Shown piece by piece: positions 8,463 through 17,384 of a DNA stretch of 62,601 nt. The stretch is from assembly GCA_017465475.1 (NCBI GenBank), contig JAFTWC010000033.1:1-62601 (forward strand). The letters run 5' to 3'. The position numbers and the translations under genes were made by a program. Below the pieces are notes generated by a model, which worked only from the letters and a program-made list of their open reading frames with translations, did no database searches and was not told the DNA's origin. The stretch is from Lachnospiraceae bacterium. GTDB taxonomy: Bacteria > Bacillota > Clostridia > Lachnospirales > Lachnospiraceae. The number at the start of each line of letters is the position of its first letter. Position 1 is the stretch's first letter.

Positions 8463-9431
8463 TTACAGCTTTGCATACCACTCCTTCAACACATCTTCCG
8501 CTTTCTTTAAGTGGATATTGAACCCGTTATCCTTTGCAGCCTCTTCCTTCGTATCATAAATGGTTGTACTCCAATCCCACCAAAATACTCCCGCAAACCA
8601 CGGTTCCTTTCCGAATACGGACAAACAGGAATCATAGAATGCCGCCTGTTCTTCTTCGTCATGAGGCAAGTCCGTATGAGTAAAATCCCACGGCATGGTA
8701 GAACATCCATGGGCACTGCGGCACCCGATTTCAATAAAAATAATCGGCTTTTTCCACAAATCATATACTTCTTTCATGGACTCCTTTACACGAAGCCATT
8801 CCTTCTGCATCATCTCCGACGTAGCTCCGCCTGCTTCCGCCACAGGAAAATACGCACTGGTTCCCAAATAATCTACCGCATCAAACCACTTTACCTGTGC
8901 TTCTCTGCCATGGTTGGTATTATACACCAGCTTTCCTTTGTACACTGCTCTGATTTTCTCAATCAAAGCTCTCCAATGCTTCTCTTTCCGCTCCGTACCG
9001 CTCATTTCACAGCCGATACAAAGCATTTCGCAACCGGTCTCTTCCGCCAGTTCTGCGTAATAAATCATATAGTCTTCATAGCTTTTAAACCACTTATCCC
9101 AATATAAATCCTTGCCGTTCTCGTCTCCGTCAGCAAAATTGATGTGGGCACGCCATACACCGTCTTTACAGTTTACCATAGGTTTTAAGCACACCTTAAC
9201 ACCCTTTTTATGGGCACGCTCCACTGCTGCCATAATGTCTCTGTCGGAAGCGCTTCTGCCAAACTCGAACTGAATGTCCGTGCTATGAGCTGTCTCCTGA
9301 TGAGCAACCACTGCCAGACACATCCAGTTAATACCGGTCTCATACATCAGCTCCTGGGATTTGACCCCCTGCTCCGAACGATACTGTCCCCGTCTTCCGT
9401 AAAATCCATACGTATAGCCTTTAATCTCCAT
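8463..9431 (-). CDS. GH113-type glycoside hydrolase (beta-mannanase-like), cytoplasmic
   Basis: 322 residues, no signal peptide, a TIM-barrel glycosidase. Early residues TYGFYGRRGQY and INWMCLAVVAHQ, then CIGCEMSGTE (about residue 137, proposed acid/base Glu) and KPIIFIEIGCRS (about residue 224, proposed nucleophile Glu) fit clan GH-A enzymes of family 113, which act on mannan-type oligosaccharides. W-rich FAGVFWWDWS near the C-terminus completes the barrel. Absence of a signal peptide suggests action on imported oligosaccharides. AAGGAG precedes the ATG at 9431. Other GH-A families are possible. A DUF1934 gene lies 51 bp upstream on the same strand. Confidence 0.75.
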   Translation of the reverse strand: MEIKGYTYGFYGRRGQYRSEQGVKSQELMYETGINWMCLAVVAHQETAHSTDIQFEFGRSASDRDIMAAVERAHKKGVKVCLKPMVNCKDGVWRAHINFADGDENGKDLYWDKWFKSYEDYMIYYAELAEETGCEMLCIGCEMSGTERKEKHWRALIEKIRAVYKGKLVYNTNHGREAQVKWFDAVDYLGTSAYFPVAEAGGATSEMMQKEWLRVKESMKEVYDLWKKPIIFIEIGCRSAHGCSTMPWDFTHTDLPHDEEEQAAFYDSCLSVFGKEPWFAGVFWWDWSTTIYDTKEEAAKDNGFNIHLKKAEDVLKEWYAKL

Positions 9432-9482
9432 ACCGCATCTCCTTTCTTCACAGGTCTTCTTTCGTCTGCTATTTATAACCGC

Positions 9483-9914
9483 TTATACTCCTTGTTCACA
9501 GGACTGCACCTTTAATACCAAAGTACAGTCTCCTGTATGCTCACCGTTCAATTCCAAACCATACTTTAAAGTTGCACGTAAAAACTCTTCCTCTTCATAA
9601 AGCTCTAATGAACGGGTATTCACTCCCACCAAAAGACTTCCGTAGGGCGTCTCGTAATTGGTCAGATATTGTTCTCCCGGCAAAAATAACAGCCTGGTAT
9701 TGGACCGGTCTCTTTTTTGTAGCTCCAGCTCCTTTTCCGACACCTTAATCCGGCACTTCGTCGCCCGTCCGGTTTCATCCGTTTCTTCATAAAGCAAATA
9801 ATGCTTGTCACCTTTTTTATAATATTGTCCGAAGTTAATCACCTCAATGGGTGCTTCTTCTTCCTCTACCGCATACTGTAATCCTGTCAGGGAAATAATC
9901 ACATTCTTCGTCAC
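9483..9914 (-). CDS. DUF1934 family protein (YwiB-like)
   Basis: About 143 residues, a small beta-barrel (lipocalin-like) protein of unknown function found in Firmicutes. KNVIISLTGLQ at the start, INFGQYYKKGDKHYLLYEE and the C-terminal LELNGEHTGDCTLVLKV are family-typical. I prefer the GTG start at 9914, 6 nt after GAGGTG; an in-frame GTG at 9923 would overlap that RBS. Confidence 0.75.
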   Translation of the reverse strand: MTKNVIISLTGLQYAVEEEEAPIEVINFGQYYKKGDKHYLLYEETDETGRATKCRIKVSEKELELQKRDRSNTRLLFLPGEQYLTNYETPYGSLLVGVNTRSLELYEEEEFLRATLKYGLELNGEHTGDCTLVLKVQSCEQGV

Positions 9915-10049
9915 AACAGCCACCTCTTTCCTATAGTCCTTATTTTACTATGTCAGTGGAAAGAATTCAAGTCATTTTCAAGAACATAACACCCTTTCGG
10001 GACAATTTTGCATTCCACAAAATATAATTTTTCTTTTCCGTAAAAGCCA

Positions 10050-10091
10050 TTGCATCTTTTATAAAGAAGTAGTATAATTAGAATACTAATT
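10050..10091 (+). promoter_or_regulatory. Promoter and MarR-type operator of the esterase gene at 10126
   Basis: TTGCAT (10050-10055), 17-bp spacer, TATAAT (10073-10078). Overlapping the -10 is the near-perfect palindrome AATTAGAATACTAATT (10076-10091). The same AATTAG-N4-CTAATT pattern lies downstream of the -10 of the marR gene (59364-59381) and of the esterase at 61131 (61080-61093). Confidence 0.7.
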
Positions 10092-10125
10092 CACATCTGA
10101 ATTAATGATGAAAGGAGTATTATTT

Positions 10126-11787
10126 ATGATGGAACATATGCCTGAGGTCGTAACCTTAGATAACGGAAGTAAGTATTGGGAACATACCTTTGAAAAATTT
10201 TATGCAACCATCTACGTACCGGCCAGTGCACCGATTACCGATATTGTAAATTTCGGTTTCCGCGCACCGTACCTGTTAGTATTTGAAGAAACAAAGCAAA
10301 CCCCTGAGGAGGCAAAATCTTTTGCGGACCGCACCGGTCTTGCCTCCGTTGCGGCAAATTTCGGCGGAAGCGTTGTATTTGTTTACCCTACTGCAGAGGG
10401 TGGTTGGGACAACGCTCCGGAGGATTTGTTTGCTTCTCTCATTTCCCAGTCCCGCATCAGCCAGTACTACAAAGACGGAGCTGCCATCATGCGTGACCGT
10501 TTTACCGGCAATTGGAACGGCTTCTACATCCGCGGTGCCGTACTCCGTACTTACCTTTACGGTTTCGGTAAATCTGCCGACTATATCGCCACCCATTGCT
10601 TACAGCGTATCGAAGGAGACGGTCTGTACGGCAAAGGGGACATCACCCCGGCCGGCTGTATTTTGGAACGCCTCAGTGTCCTTCCTGCCATTGCAAAGGA
10701 TGCAAGAGATATCCCGGTATTGTCCGTAGGCAACCGTGCAGACATAAATGACGCACTGAAGGCCGGACTGGATCATGTTTGCCTCAAAGAGTCTGCCGAC
10801 TACAAGAAAGATTTTAAAGACTTTGTAGGCACCTTCCGTCGTATGATGGGTAATTTGGAAGAAGAAGCCGATTTGGAATCCATGGGCATGATTTGTGAGC
10901 CGGGGTACTGCACCGTTCCGACTTCCAGGGATAACCGCGGTGACGATAAGGATACAACAGAACACAACATCGGCTATGTAGCTTATTACAATAAAAAGAT
11001 TATGGACGACGGAAAGAAGGTTCCGCTGCTGTTTTGTTTCCATGGCGGCGGCGATTCCGCCTTTTGCATGACCAGCGTTTCCGGATGGTTCCGTGTAGCT
11101 GCCAAGTACAATTTCCTGTTAGTCAGCGTGGAACATCACTTAAACAGCACTGCCACTGAGGTACAGACCTTGCTGGAACACCTGAAGAAAATCTATCCGG
11201 TAGATACGGAACAGATTTATTCCTCCGGATTTTCCATGGGAGGATGCAAGTCCTGGGATATGTGTCAGGAATATCCAAAGGTCTTCGCCGGTATCGCACC
11301 GATGTCCGCTACGTTTGAAGTAGGATTAAATGTGTTCGGACAGGATGCAGGTCCGATCAACCGGGACACAGTGGTTCCTACATTCTATGTAGGCGGTGAA
11401 ATTACCCCGCTTCCGGAGCTTCCGTTCCAGGCACAAAAATGCATCGACCGCGTAGGCTACATTTTCGACATTAACGACGTGGTTACAGAGTACAATGTAA
11501 AGCTGGAAGAAAAAGACACCTGGAGCAATCCGATTTACGGCATTGACGGCGATGTGGTATACAAAATCAACGATCCTGTAAGAAACAGTGTTCTCACTTT
11601 GAATTTGTTTGAAAGCAAAAACGGCTGTTGCTATACTATTTTTGGCAGCGTAGATAATCAGGGACATGAAGTACGTCATCACAGCTGTGAAAATGCATGG
11701 AAGTTTTTACGAAACTTCCGTCGTCTTCCGGACGGTACGATTACCGGAGGCAGGATGGAAGACATCAAAGCACTTTACCAAGCCTAA
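10126..11787 (+). CDS. Large alpha/beta-hydrolase esterase (feruloyl esterase/PHB depolymerase-like)
   Basis: About 553 residues, no signal peptide, so probably cytoplasmic. The C-terminal half is an alpha/beta hydrolase: LFCFHGGGDSAFC (oxyanion region, about residue 303), SSGFSMGGCKS (nucleophile Ser, about 369). A His near the C-terminus (GHEVRHHSCENAW) could be the catalytic His. The N-terminal ~230 residues look like a degenerate related domain (VVFVYPTAEGGWDN, YIRGAVLRTYLYG). The ATG at 10126 follows AAAGGAG; an earlier in-frame ATG at 10105 lies before that RBS. The shared MarR-type operator ties it to the xylan locus at 55-62 kb, suggesting it de-esterifies imported hydroxycinnamoyl or acetyl xylo-oligosaccharides. 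Confidence 0.8.
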   Translation: MMEHMPEVVTLDNGSKYWEHTFEKFYATIYVPASAPITDIVNFGFRAPYLLVFEETKQTPEEAKSFADRTGLASVAANFGGSVVFVYPTAEGGWDNAPEDLFASLISQSRISQYYKDGAAIMRDRFTGNWNGFYIRGAVLRTYLYGFGKSADYIATHCLQRIEGDGLYGKGDITPAGCILERLSVLPAIAKDARDIPVLSVGNRADINDALKAGLDHVCLKESADYKKDFKDFVGTFRRMMGNLEEEADLESMGMICEPGYCTVPTSRDNRGDDKDTTEHNIGYVAYYNKKIMDDGKKVPLLFCFHGGGDSAFCMTSVSGWFRVAAKYNFLLVSVEHHLNSTATEVQTLLEHLKKIYPVDTEQIYSSGFSMGGCKSWDMCQEYPKVFAGIAPMSATFEVGLNVFGQDAGPINRDTVVPTFYVGGEITPLPELPFQAQKCIDRVGYIFDINDVVTEYNVKLEEKDTWSNPIYGIDGDVVYKINDPVRNSVLTLNLFESKNGCCYTIFGSVDNQGHEVRHHSCENAWKFLRNFRRLPDGTITGGRMEDIKALYQA

Positions 11788-11813
11788 TTTCATTTCATTT
11801 TTATTCTCCTGAA

Positions 11814-11846
11814 AGAGAGCCGACCCTGCAACGGGGTGCGGCTCTC
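11814..11846 (+). terminator. Hairpin terminator after the esterase gene
   Basis: GAGAGCCG..CCCT / GGGG..CGGCTCTC stem, followed by a moderately T-rich stretch. Confidence 0.6.
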
Positions 11847-11949
11847 TTCGCTTCTACCTGTAATTCAGCACTTCTCACAGAAAAACTTTCTGTATAATCT
11901 CCTTCGTTTTGTCAATACTCCTTACATAACCGAGAAAAGGAGTATTACT

Positions 11950-12633
11950 ATGAACTGTTTAAAAAATAAAATTTCCCATATTTCACTACATAGCTTTTTG
12001 CATAATTTCATTTCTGTCTTTCTGATTATTCTTTCTCTTTTACTACTTATGCCGGAACAGTTTTATCAAAACAATGGAACTTTCGCCCCGTTAGCACTGG
12101 AGGACCGTATTCTGCGACTTCACATTCTGGCTGCCGGAGATGACACTGCCTCCCAGGAGCTTAAGCTTCATGTCCGGGATGCCGTCCTTTCCCACCTTCA
12201 GTCCACCGTTTCCGCTGCAGAGACTGCAGAAGAAGCAGAGCAATTGCTGATGCCGCAATTAGACAACATTATTTCCGTAGCAAATCAGGTCCTGGACGAA
12301 AACGGTATATCCTACCGGGCTACCGCTGCCATCACAACAGAATACTTCCCTATCAAACAGTACGGTTCCCTTCTTCTGCCGCCGGGAGAATACCGGGCAT
12401 TGCGTATCGTATTAGGAGAAGGCGAAGGAAAAAACTGGTGGTGCATGCTTTACCCGTCTCTATGTTTTACGGAAGGAATTACTGCCACCATTTGTGACGA
12501 AGAAAAAGAAGAGCTGAAGGGTCTGCTGACCGAAGAGGAATACGACCTGCTCTTTTCAAAGGAATGCAAACGGCCTTTGTTCCGCTTCCGCATTGCGGAG
12601 CTGTGGAAAAAGCTTGTGGCATGGTTTCGTTAA
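11950..12633 (+). CDS. spoIIR: Stage II sporulation protein R
   Basis: Signal protein made in the forespore and exported to the intermembrane space, where it triggers SpoIIGA to process pro-sigma-E. About 227 residues with an N-terminal export/anchor helix (about residues 20-36), then RILRLHILAAGDD, LKLHVRDAVLSHL, the GEYRALRIVLGEGEG block and NWWCMLYPSLCF, all diagnostic of SpoIIR. The ATG at 11950 follows AAAAGGAG. The frame is open further upstream but without an RBS. It shows that the host can form endospores. Confidence 0.92.
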   Translation: MNCLKNKISHISLHSFLHNFISVFLIILSLLLLMPEQFYQNNGTFAPLALEDRILRLHILAAGDDTASQELKLHVRDAVLSHLQSTVSAAETAEEAEQLLMPQLDNIISVANQVLDENGISYRATAAITTEYFPIKQYGSLLLPPGEYRALRIVLGEGEGKNWWCMLYPSLCFTEGITATICDEEKEELKGLLTEEEYDLLFSKECKRPLFRFRIAELWKKLVAWFR

Positions 12634-12643
12634 AGAATCCTGC

Positions 12644-12710
12644 TTGCAAAAGAATCCACTCTGATGTATAATCAGCCCGAAAACACTTTGTACGGATTGT
12701 TTCCGGGCTG
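12644..12710 (+). promoter_or_regulatory. ispE promoter with a 5'-terminal hairpin
   Basis: TTGCAA (12644-12649), 17-bp spacer, TATAAT (12667-12672). Immediately downstream, CAGCCCGAAAACA (from 12674) pairs with TGTTTCCGGGCTG (ending 12711), so the transcript would begin in a stable stem-loop. No U-run follows, so it may be a stability or regulatory hairpin, or a weak terminator for spoIIR. Confidence 0.55.
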
Positions 12711-12738
12711 TTATTGACTAAACATAAAAGGAGTACTC

Positions 12739-13629
12739 ATGAAACCGATAAAATCCGAAGTTACCACGTATGCATACGCAAAGATAAACCTGTCTCTCGA
12801 CATTTTAGGAACACTTCCCAACGGATACCACGAGGTACAAATGATTATGCAGTCCTTACAATTGCATGACACCCTTACGATACATAGAAACGATACACAG
12901 GGCATTACCATGACTTGTAGTGACAGCTCCCTTCCTGTAGACGAACATAACCTTGCCTACCGAGCAGCTGCGCTGTTTTGCTCCACTTACAAGATTACGG
13001 ATGGAATCCGCATACATTTAGAAAAAAGAATCCCTGTAGCTGCCGGACTTGCGGGAGGAAGTTCCGATGCAGCCGCTGTGTTGCGGGGAGTAAACGAAAT
13101 GTACGGTTTTCCGGCTTCTTCCGAAGAACTGGCCGCTCTCGGTGTAACGTTAGGTGCTGATATTCCTTATTGCCTTATGCTGGGAACTGCACTTTCCGAA
13201 GGCATTGGCGAACGCCTGACCTCTCTTTCTGCCGCACCGGACTGTTTCTGTCTTTTGGTAAAACCGGCGGCAGGCGCTTCCACAAAACAAATTTACACAG
13301 ACTATGATGCTTTAGCCCAAACCACAAAAATTACCCATCCTGACACCGCTACGCTGTTGGAGGCATTGTCTTTTGGCAACTATAACGCTCTGGCAGCCGG
13401 TCTGTGCAACGTGCTGGAGCCGGTAACGATGAAACTGGTGCCGGAGATTGCTTCCATAAAAGAAACTCTAAGCGCCTTAGGTGCAGACGGTATTTTAATG
13501 AGCGGAAGCGGCCCGACGGTGTTTGCACTCTTCTCCGACCTTACCGTAGCAAAAAAAGCCGAAGCACATTTCCTGCAAACGGAATATGCTCCGGGCACTT
13601 TTTTAACCGAATTCTATCAACCGAAGTAA
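12739..13629 (+). CDS. ispE: 4-(cytidine 5'-diphospho)-2-C-methyl-D-erythritol kinase
   Basis: GHMP-fold kinase of the MEP isoprenoid pathway; phosphorylates CDP-ME at the 2-OH. 296 residues. YAYAKINLSLDILG at the N-terminus, PVAAGLAGGSSDAAAVLRG (about residues 99-117, ATP-binding loop) and the C-terminal LMSGSGPTVFALF are diagnostic. AAAGGAG precedes the ATG at 12739. It has its own promoter and is followed by a convergent regulator gene. Confidence 0.96.
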   Translation: MKPIKSEVTTYAYAKINLSLDILGTLPNGYHEVQMIMQSLQLHDTLTIHRNDTQGITMTCSDSSLPVDEHNLAYRAAALFCSTYKITDGIRIHLEKRIPVAAGLAGGSSDAAAVLRGVNEMYGFPASSEELAALGVTLGADIPYCLMLGTALSEGIGERLTSLSAAPDCFCLLVKPAAGASTKQIYTDYDALAQTTKITHPDTATLLEALSFGNYNALAAGLCNVLEPVTMKLVPEIASIKETLSALGADGILMSGSGPTVFALFSDLTVAKKAEAHFLQTEYAPGTFLTEFYQPK

Positions 13630-13644
13630 TATAAAATACAATGC

Positions 13645-13890
13645 CTACACCGGCGCATAGGCTGTTTTTACACTGACGCCGGATAAGCGGCCGATTTTCC
13701 CTGCCAGGGCACTGATGGTGTCCTGGGGGGCATCCACTGCCACACTTAAAATGCTGATTCCCTTCTGCCGATAGGGAATCCCCATCCGGCCGATAATACA
13801 TTCCCCGTATTCATGTAAAATCGCATTCAACTGTTCCGCCGATTGCAAATTCTGCACAATAATGCCCATAACAGCTACTCGTGTTTCCAT
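13645..13890 (-). CDS. TM1266-family putative regulator of the iron-only hydrogenase system
   Basis: 81-residue ACT-like protein (METRVAVMGIIVQN..., RMGIPYRQKGISILSVAVDA, C-terminal GVSVKTAYAPV) of the family found next to [FeFe]-hydrogenase maturation genes (TM1266 type). Its biochemical role is not established. Here it is isolated from hydEFG, which are not in the window, though hydrogenase operons lie 22-32 kb away. The start at 13890 is chosen for GGAGG upstream. Confidence 0.8.
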   Translation of the reverse strand: METRVAVMGIIVQNLQSAEQLNAILHEYGECIIGRMGIPYRQKGISILSVAVDAPQDTISALAGKIGRLSGVSVKTAYAPV

Positions 13891-14003
13891 ATGCCCCTCC
13901 TTTGTCACTTCCTTCTCTACCAAAAGTATAGCACATCAGCCCTTACATGAAAAGAGTCCATTCGTCGGATTTCATCTTAATAAAAATTTTTATCTACAGG
14001 GGT

Positions 14004-14030
14004 TAAGTTCTAAAAAACCTTTGTCGATAT
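14004..14030 (+). promoter_or_regulatory. Candidate sigma-D/FliA-type promoter
   Basis: TAAG (14004-14007), exactly 15 bp, then GTCGATAT (14023-14030), close to the motility sigma-factor consensus TAAA-N15-GCCGATAT. It lies 120 bp upstream of the DUF5610 gene. Between them is an inverted repeat of the type AAAGCGAAGG..CCTTTCGC. Single-site evidence only. Confidence 0.45.
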
Positions 14031-14149
14031 ATAAAGTAAGAGTAGGTGGATTCTCATCCGCCACAGTTTACGGAAACCGCAGAAAAAGCGAAGGAGTCGC
14101 GCAGCGTTTTCCCCTTTCGCTACACCTTAGAAACCAAGGAGGGTTTTAT

Positions 14150-14857
14150 ATGAATACAAATCAAATTCTTTCAGCAACCAATTCTTATCAAACTGCGGAA
14201 GCTTATAAAAAGCCTTCCGATTCCAAGTCAGCAAATACTACGGCTAAGTCCGCGGAAACAGCCGATACCGACGCATTTGTATACGAGAAAAAGAGTGCGG
14301 ACAAGGCTGCTACCAATAATCCCAAAAACAAAAATTACGTTACCTTAAGTAAGGAAAATCAGAATATTATTGCCCAGTTAAAAGCAGATGCCGAACAACG
14401 TTCCGAACAGTTACGTTCCTTGGTAGAAAGCATGATTTTGAAGCAGAACAAGACCTTCCAGGTAGGTACTCTTACCGATGAGAAGATGTTTGAGATGCTC
14501 CGAAAGGGACAGGTTGAAGTTTCTCCTGAAGTTCGTGCCCAGGCACAAAAGGACATTGCAGAAGACGGCTATTGGGGTGTTGAACAAACCTCTGAGCGAT
14601 TGTTCTCCTTTGCAAAAGCCATTTCCGGCGGCGATATTTCCAAAGCCGAAACTTTGATTAAAGCAATGGAAAAAGGCTTTAAGCAGGCTACCAAGTCCTG
14701 GGGAGATGACCTTCCTGATATCTGTCAGAAGACCTTAGACAGTGCAACCGAAAAAATTCGTAATTGGGCAAAGCAGGCAGAATTCACCGATGAGCTGACA
14801 AGTACCGCAAAAGATGCCTTTGAGACTCAGGCAGGAACTTCTGCCCTCACCGAATAA
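14150..14857 (+). CDS. DUF5610-like helical protein
   Basis: About 235 residues, soluble. A low-complexity Ser/Ala/Lys-rich N-terminus (about 1-60) is followed by a helical domain: NYVTLSKENQNIIAQLKADA, then YWGVEQTSERLFSFAKAISG, and KAMEKGFKQATKSWG before LPDICQKTLDS. This fits the DUF5610 family as I remember it. AAGGAGG before the ATG at 14150 sets the start. No enzyme motif is present. The candidate motility-sigma promoter upstream hints at cell-surface or motility regulation; this is inference. Confidence 0.65.
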   Translation: MNTNQILSATNSYQTAEAYKKPSDSKSANTTAKSAETADTDAFVYEKKSADKAATNNPKNKNYVTLSKENQNIIAQLKADAEQRSEQLRSLVESMILKQNKTFQVGTLTDEKMFEMLRKGQVEVSPEVRAQAQKDIAEDGYWGVEQTSERLFSFAKAISGGDISKAETLIKAMEKGFKQATKSWGDDLPDICQKTLDSATEKIRNWAKQAEFTDELTSTAKDAFETQAGTSALTE

Positions 14858-14884
14858 CTTTTGGCGATTCTTTCCATATACATA

Positions 14885-14945
14885 GAAAAAGGATACCGTT
14901 CCACAAACTCGTAAACAACCTATCGGGACACGGTATCCTTTTTGT
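14885..14945. terminator. Bidirectional terminator
   Basis: AAAAAGGATACCGT and ACGGTATCCTTTTT arms around a ~33-nt loop, between convergent genes. Confidence 0.75.
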
Positions 14946-14957
14946 TATTCTGTTTTC

Positions 14958-15329
14958 TTATTCCAAACCCGCATACTTCTTTAATGCTTCAAAAGTCTCA
15001 TCACTGATGGTATGCTCGATTCTGCAGGCATCCTCTGCCGCCGTTTCTTTTGATACACCGATTTTTTCAAAGAAAGCCGACAACACGCGGTGACGTTCAT
15101 AGGTCCGTTCTGCCACACGTTTCCCTTCTTCCGTCAAAACAAGAGCACCATCCTCGGTTTTCTCCTCCAAATAGCCACCTTTTTTCAAAATACCTACCGC
15201 CCGGCTTACACTCGGTTTTGAATATCCCATATGCTCGCTGACATCAATGGCGCGAACATGATTATTATCCTTGGATAAAACATAAATTGTTTCCAAATAC
15301 ATTTCCCCGGATTCCTGCAAGTGTACCAT
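14958..15329 (-). CDS. DtxR/MntR-family metal-dependent regulator
   Basis: 123 residues: winged HTH (ESGEMYLETIYVLSKD, RAIDVSEHMGYSKPSVSRAV) and the dimerisation/metal domain (ERHRVLSAFFEKIGV, DACRIEHTISDETF). The second metal-site residues (E-R-H near 79-81, C/E-H near 101-105) are visible; the C-terminal SH3-like domain is absent, as in MntR-type short members. It probably represses metal transport with Fe2+ or Mn2+ as corepressor. Upstream, GGTACATTAGGA and GGTAACATTAGGA form a direct repeat next to the RBS. Confidence 0.85.
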   Translation of the reverse strand: MVHLQESGEMYLETIYVLSKDNNHVRAIDVSEHMGYSKPSVSRAVGILKKGGYLEEKTEDGALVLTEEGKRVAERTYERHRVLSAFFEKIGVSKETAAEDACRIEHTISDETFEALKKYAGLE

Positions 15330-15339
15330 AATTTCCTCC

Positions 15340-15420
15340 TAATGTTACCTTCTCTGTCCTAATGTACCAAGTACTCTTTCCTCACCCTTCTATCTTATCA
15401 CACCGGATATACCTGTGACA
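15340..15420 (-). promoter_or_regulatory. Promoter and direct-repeat operator of the DtxR-type gene
   Basis: Minus strand TTGTCA with TAAGAT 18 bp downstream (about 15420-15391), followed by GGTACATTAGGA and GGTAACATTAGGA, about 20 bp apart (about 15369-15340). The repeat overlaps the leader, consistent with autoregulation. Confidence 0.45.
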
Positions 15421-15462
15421 AGTAGAAAAAGAAAGATTCGTAAGGACCAAACACTTTTGTAT

Positions 15463-17022
15463 CTATTCTCCCGCTGCTTTTATCAATAAAAGCAGATCTC
15501 CTTCCTTTACCTCTCCCGTATGCTCATTCAGACGGATAATCTCTTCCGGCGCAGTACAATAACGTTTTGCAATGTCCCAAAGCCGTTCTCCCGCCTTTAC
15601 GGTGTACCCCACCATACTCGGCAGTTCCTCCAACCGGTCCGCCTCAAATTCCACCCGTTCCGCATCCACAATCATTTCTTCTTTCCGGTTTTCCATTACC
15701 ATAACAGCAAAAGAAAGCTCCGCCTTCAATTCTGCTTCTCCGTTGCGCACCATACTAAATACAGCCTCCGCCACATTACAGCGTACATCATAAATGCTGT
15801 CCGGAACCAATCCCCGAATCTCAATCTGATGTTCAAAAGGCACCTTAGACATAAAGGACTGCAACGGTTTATCATCATCTTCGGATACGTATAAGATTGC
15901 CACATCCAAATTCCCTGACAATCGAAGCGTTTCCCCTTCCCTTGTGCAAAGGTCCGGCTTCATCTCCACCTTACCGCGACAAATCTGAAGCATTCCTGGC
16001 ATTTCTTCGCCAAGAGCTAACCGTTCCGACACCCGCATCCGACTGTCATTTTTCAATACCAAATTCTCGTATTCTTCTTCCTGTACCACCGGTGTTAAGA
16101 TACAATCCGTAGCAAATAAATCCGAAAGAAGTTCCATCTCACCCTCTTCGTAGAGTTTCATTTCTGCTTCCAATACTGCTTCCGCCTCTAACAAACGGTC
16201 CTCTCCGTCCTCGTCTGCCTTTACGGACACGGATTCGTTCAGCAAACGGAAGGACACATCCTCAATCAAGCCTTCCTTGCACCCACTGATTTCAAACTCC
16301 GTTTTAAAAGGAATCGTCGTTTCATAACTTTCCAAGCCTCCTTCTTCCCTGTCGCTTCTCCACAAAACGAACAGGGAAAGCTCTCCCTTGGCCTCCAACA
16401 AATCTTCTCTGGCTCTGGTCTCCATTCCCCGCGGTTCTAACTCCCAATACAGCAGTTCTCCCACACTGTCTTTCCCTGACGGTAAAAATAATTCTTCTCT
16501 CAGTCTTGCCGTATCTTTTTTATCCACCACAATAGAGGTCACCGGAATTTCTCTTGTTCTTGTATGTACTGCCGGTGCTTCCTGTAACGACACTGCCGCC
16601 CGCACATCATGCAATTCTTCTGCCTGTGCCAAAAGTCCGAGAATGGCTCTGACCGCCAACTTCCTGGAATGAATCATTCCGATTTCCAGCTCTTCCACTT
16701 CTATCCGTACCACCACATTATCCTCAGCACAAGCCTCCGGAAGTTCCACCGATTCATCAAATCCCAACTCGCCCCGGATACTTTGGATCGGCCGGTCCGC
16801 CTCTTCACTCAAGTAAAGCACATGATACACCAGCGTTCCCTTTAAATACATCCTTCCGCCGGAATACTTTTTTTCATTTAACCGCACTGTCCCGTTTTTC
16901 CAAATCACGGAGCGTACATCCGGTTTATTATCCGGTACATTCACATCATCATCCACTGTTATCCGAACCGCATTCCGACATTTTACACGATTCATATGAA
17001 TACTTTGCATCTTTATTTCCAT
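15463..17022 (-). CDS. SPOCS (DUF3794) protein with C-terminal LysM domain
   Basis: 519 residues built of repeated SPOCS/DUF3794 units (characteristic NVPDNKPDVRSVIWKNGTV near residue 29, KPDLCTREGETLRLSGNLDV near 354) ending in a LysM module (VGYTVKAGERLWDIAKRYC, about 470-515). This architecture is that of clostridial spore-envelope morphogenesis proteins related to SpoVID/SipL, which bind peptidoglycan at the spore surface. Very acidic composition. Its upstream neighbour is veg. Confidence 0.88.
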   Translation of the reverse strand: MEIKMQSIHMNRVKCRNAVRITVDDDVNVPDNKPDVRSVIWKNGTVRLNEKKYSGGRMYLKGTLVYHVLYLSEEADRPIQSIRGELGFDESVELPEACAEDNVVVRIEVEELEIGMIHSRKLAVRAILGLLAQAEELHDVRAAVSLQEAPAVHTRTREIPVTSIVVDKKDTARLREELFLPSGKDSVGELLYWELEPRGMETRAREDLLEAKGELSLFVLWRSDREEGGLESYETTIPFKTEFEISGCKEGLIEDVSFRLLNESVSVKADEDGEDRLLEAEAVLEAEMKLYEEGEMELLSDLFATDCILTPVVQEEEYENLVLKNDSRMRVSERLALGEEMPGMLQICRGKVEMKPDLCTREGETLRLSGNLDVAILYVSEDDDKPLQSFMSKVPFEHQIEIRGLVPDSIYDVRCNVAEAVFSMVRNGEAELKAELSFAVMVMENRKEEMIVDAERVEFEADRLEELPSMVGYTVKAGERLWDIAKRYCTAPEEIIRLNEHTGEVKEGDLLLLIKAAGE

Positions 17023-17084
17023 AAAAAATACCTCCCGAAGCCAGGTTTCTTTTACAACCTATGCCACAAGAGGTGTTTTTATGC

Positions 17085-17128
17085 AAAAAAGAGCCGCCAC
17101 ACGACAACTCCATGCAACAGCTCTTTGA
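17085..17128 (-). terminator. Terminator downstream of veg
   Basis: Minus strand AAGAGC ... GCTCTT followed by TTTT (about 17128-17089), with a long loop. Confidence 0.5.
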
Positions 17129-17138
17129 ACGTCATTTC

Positions 17139-17384
17139 TTATACATAAACCAATTCAACATCCTTCGTTAATACATCCGTATAACTGTAAGAGAATGTCT
17201 GCTCGGCCTCCGGCATATTTTCCGGAACAACCTTTATCGTAAATACACACGGATAGATTGCTGAAATTACACCTTCCATCACATCCACTTTGTTGCGACC
17301 TTTGTTCTCACAAACCTTCACGCGTCTTCCCACGCTGTGCTTCACATTGTAAACAATCCTGCTCATTTCCGTTGGCTGACCCAT
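17139..17384 (-). CDS. veg: Veg family protein
   Basis: 81-residue small SH3-like protein. KHSVGRRVKVCENKGRNKVD, the GVISAIYPCVFTI block and SYSYTDVLTKDVELV are diagnostic. In Bacillus subtilis Veg influences biofilm formation; the biochemical role is unresolved. GGAG 7 nt before the ATG at 17384. Confidence 0.92.
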   Translation of the reverse strand: MGQPTEMSRIVYNVKHSVGRRVKVCENKGRNKVDVMEGVISAIYPCVFTIKVVPENMPEAEQTFSYSYTDVLTKDVELVYV

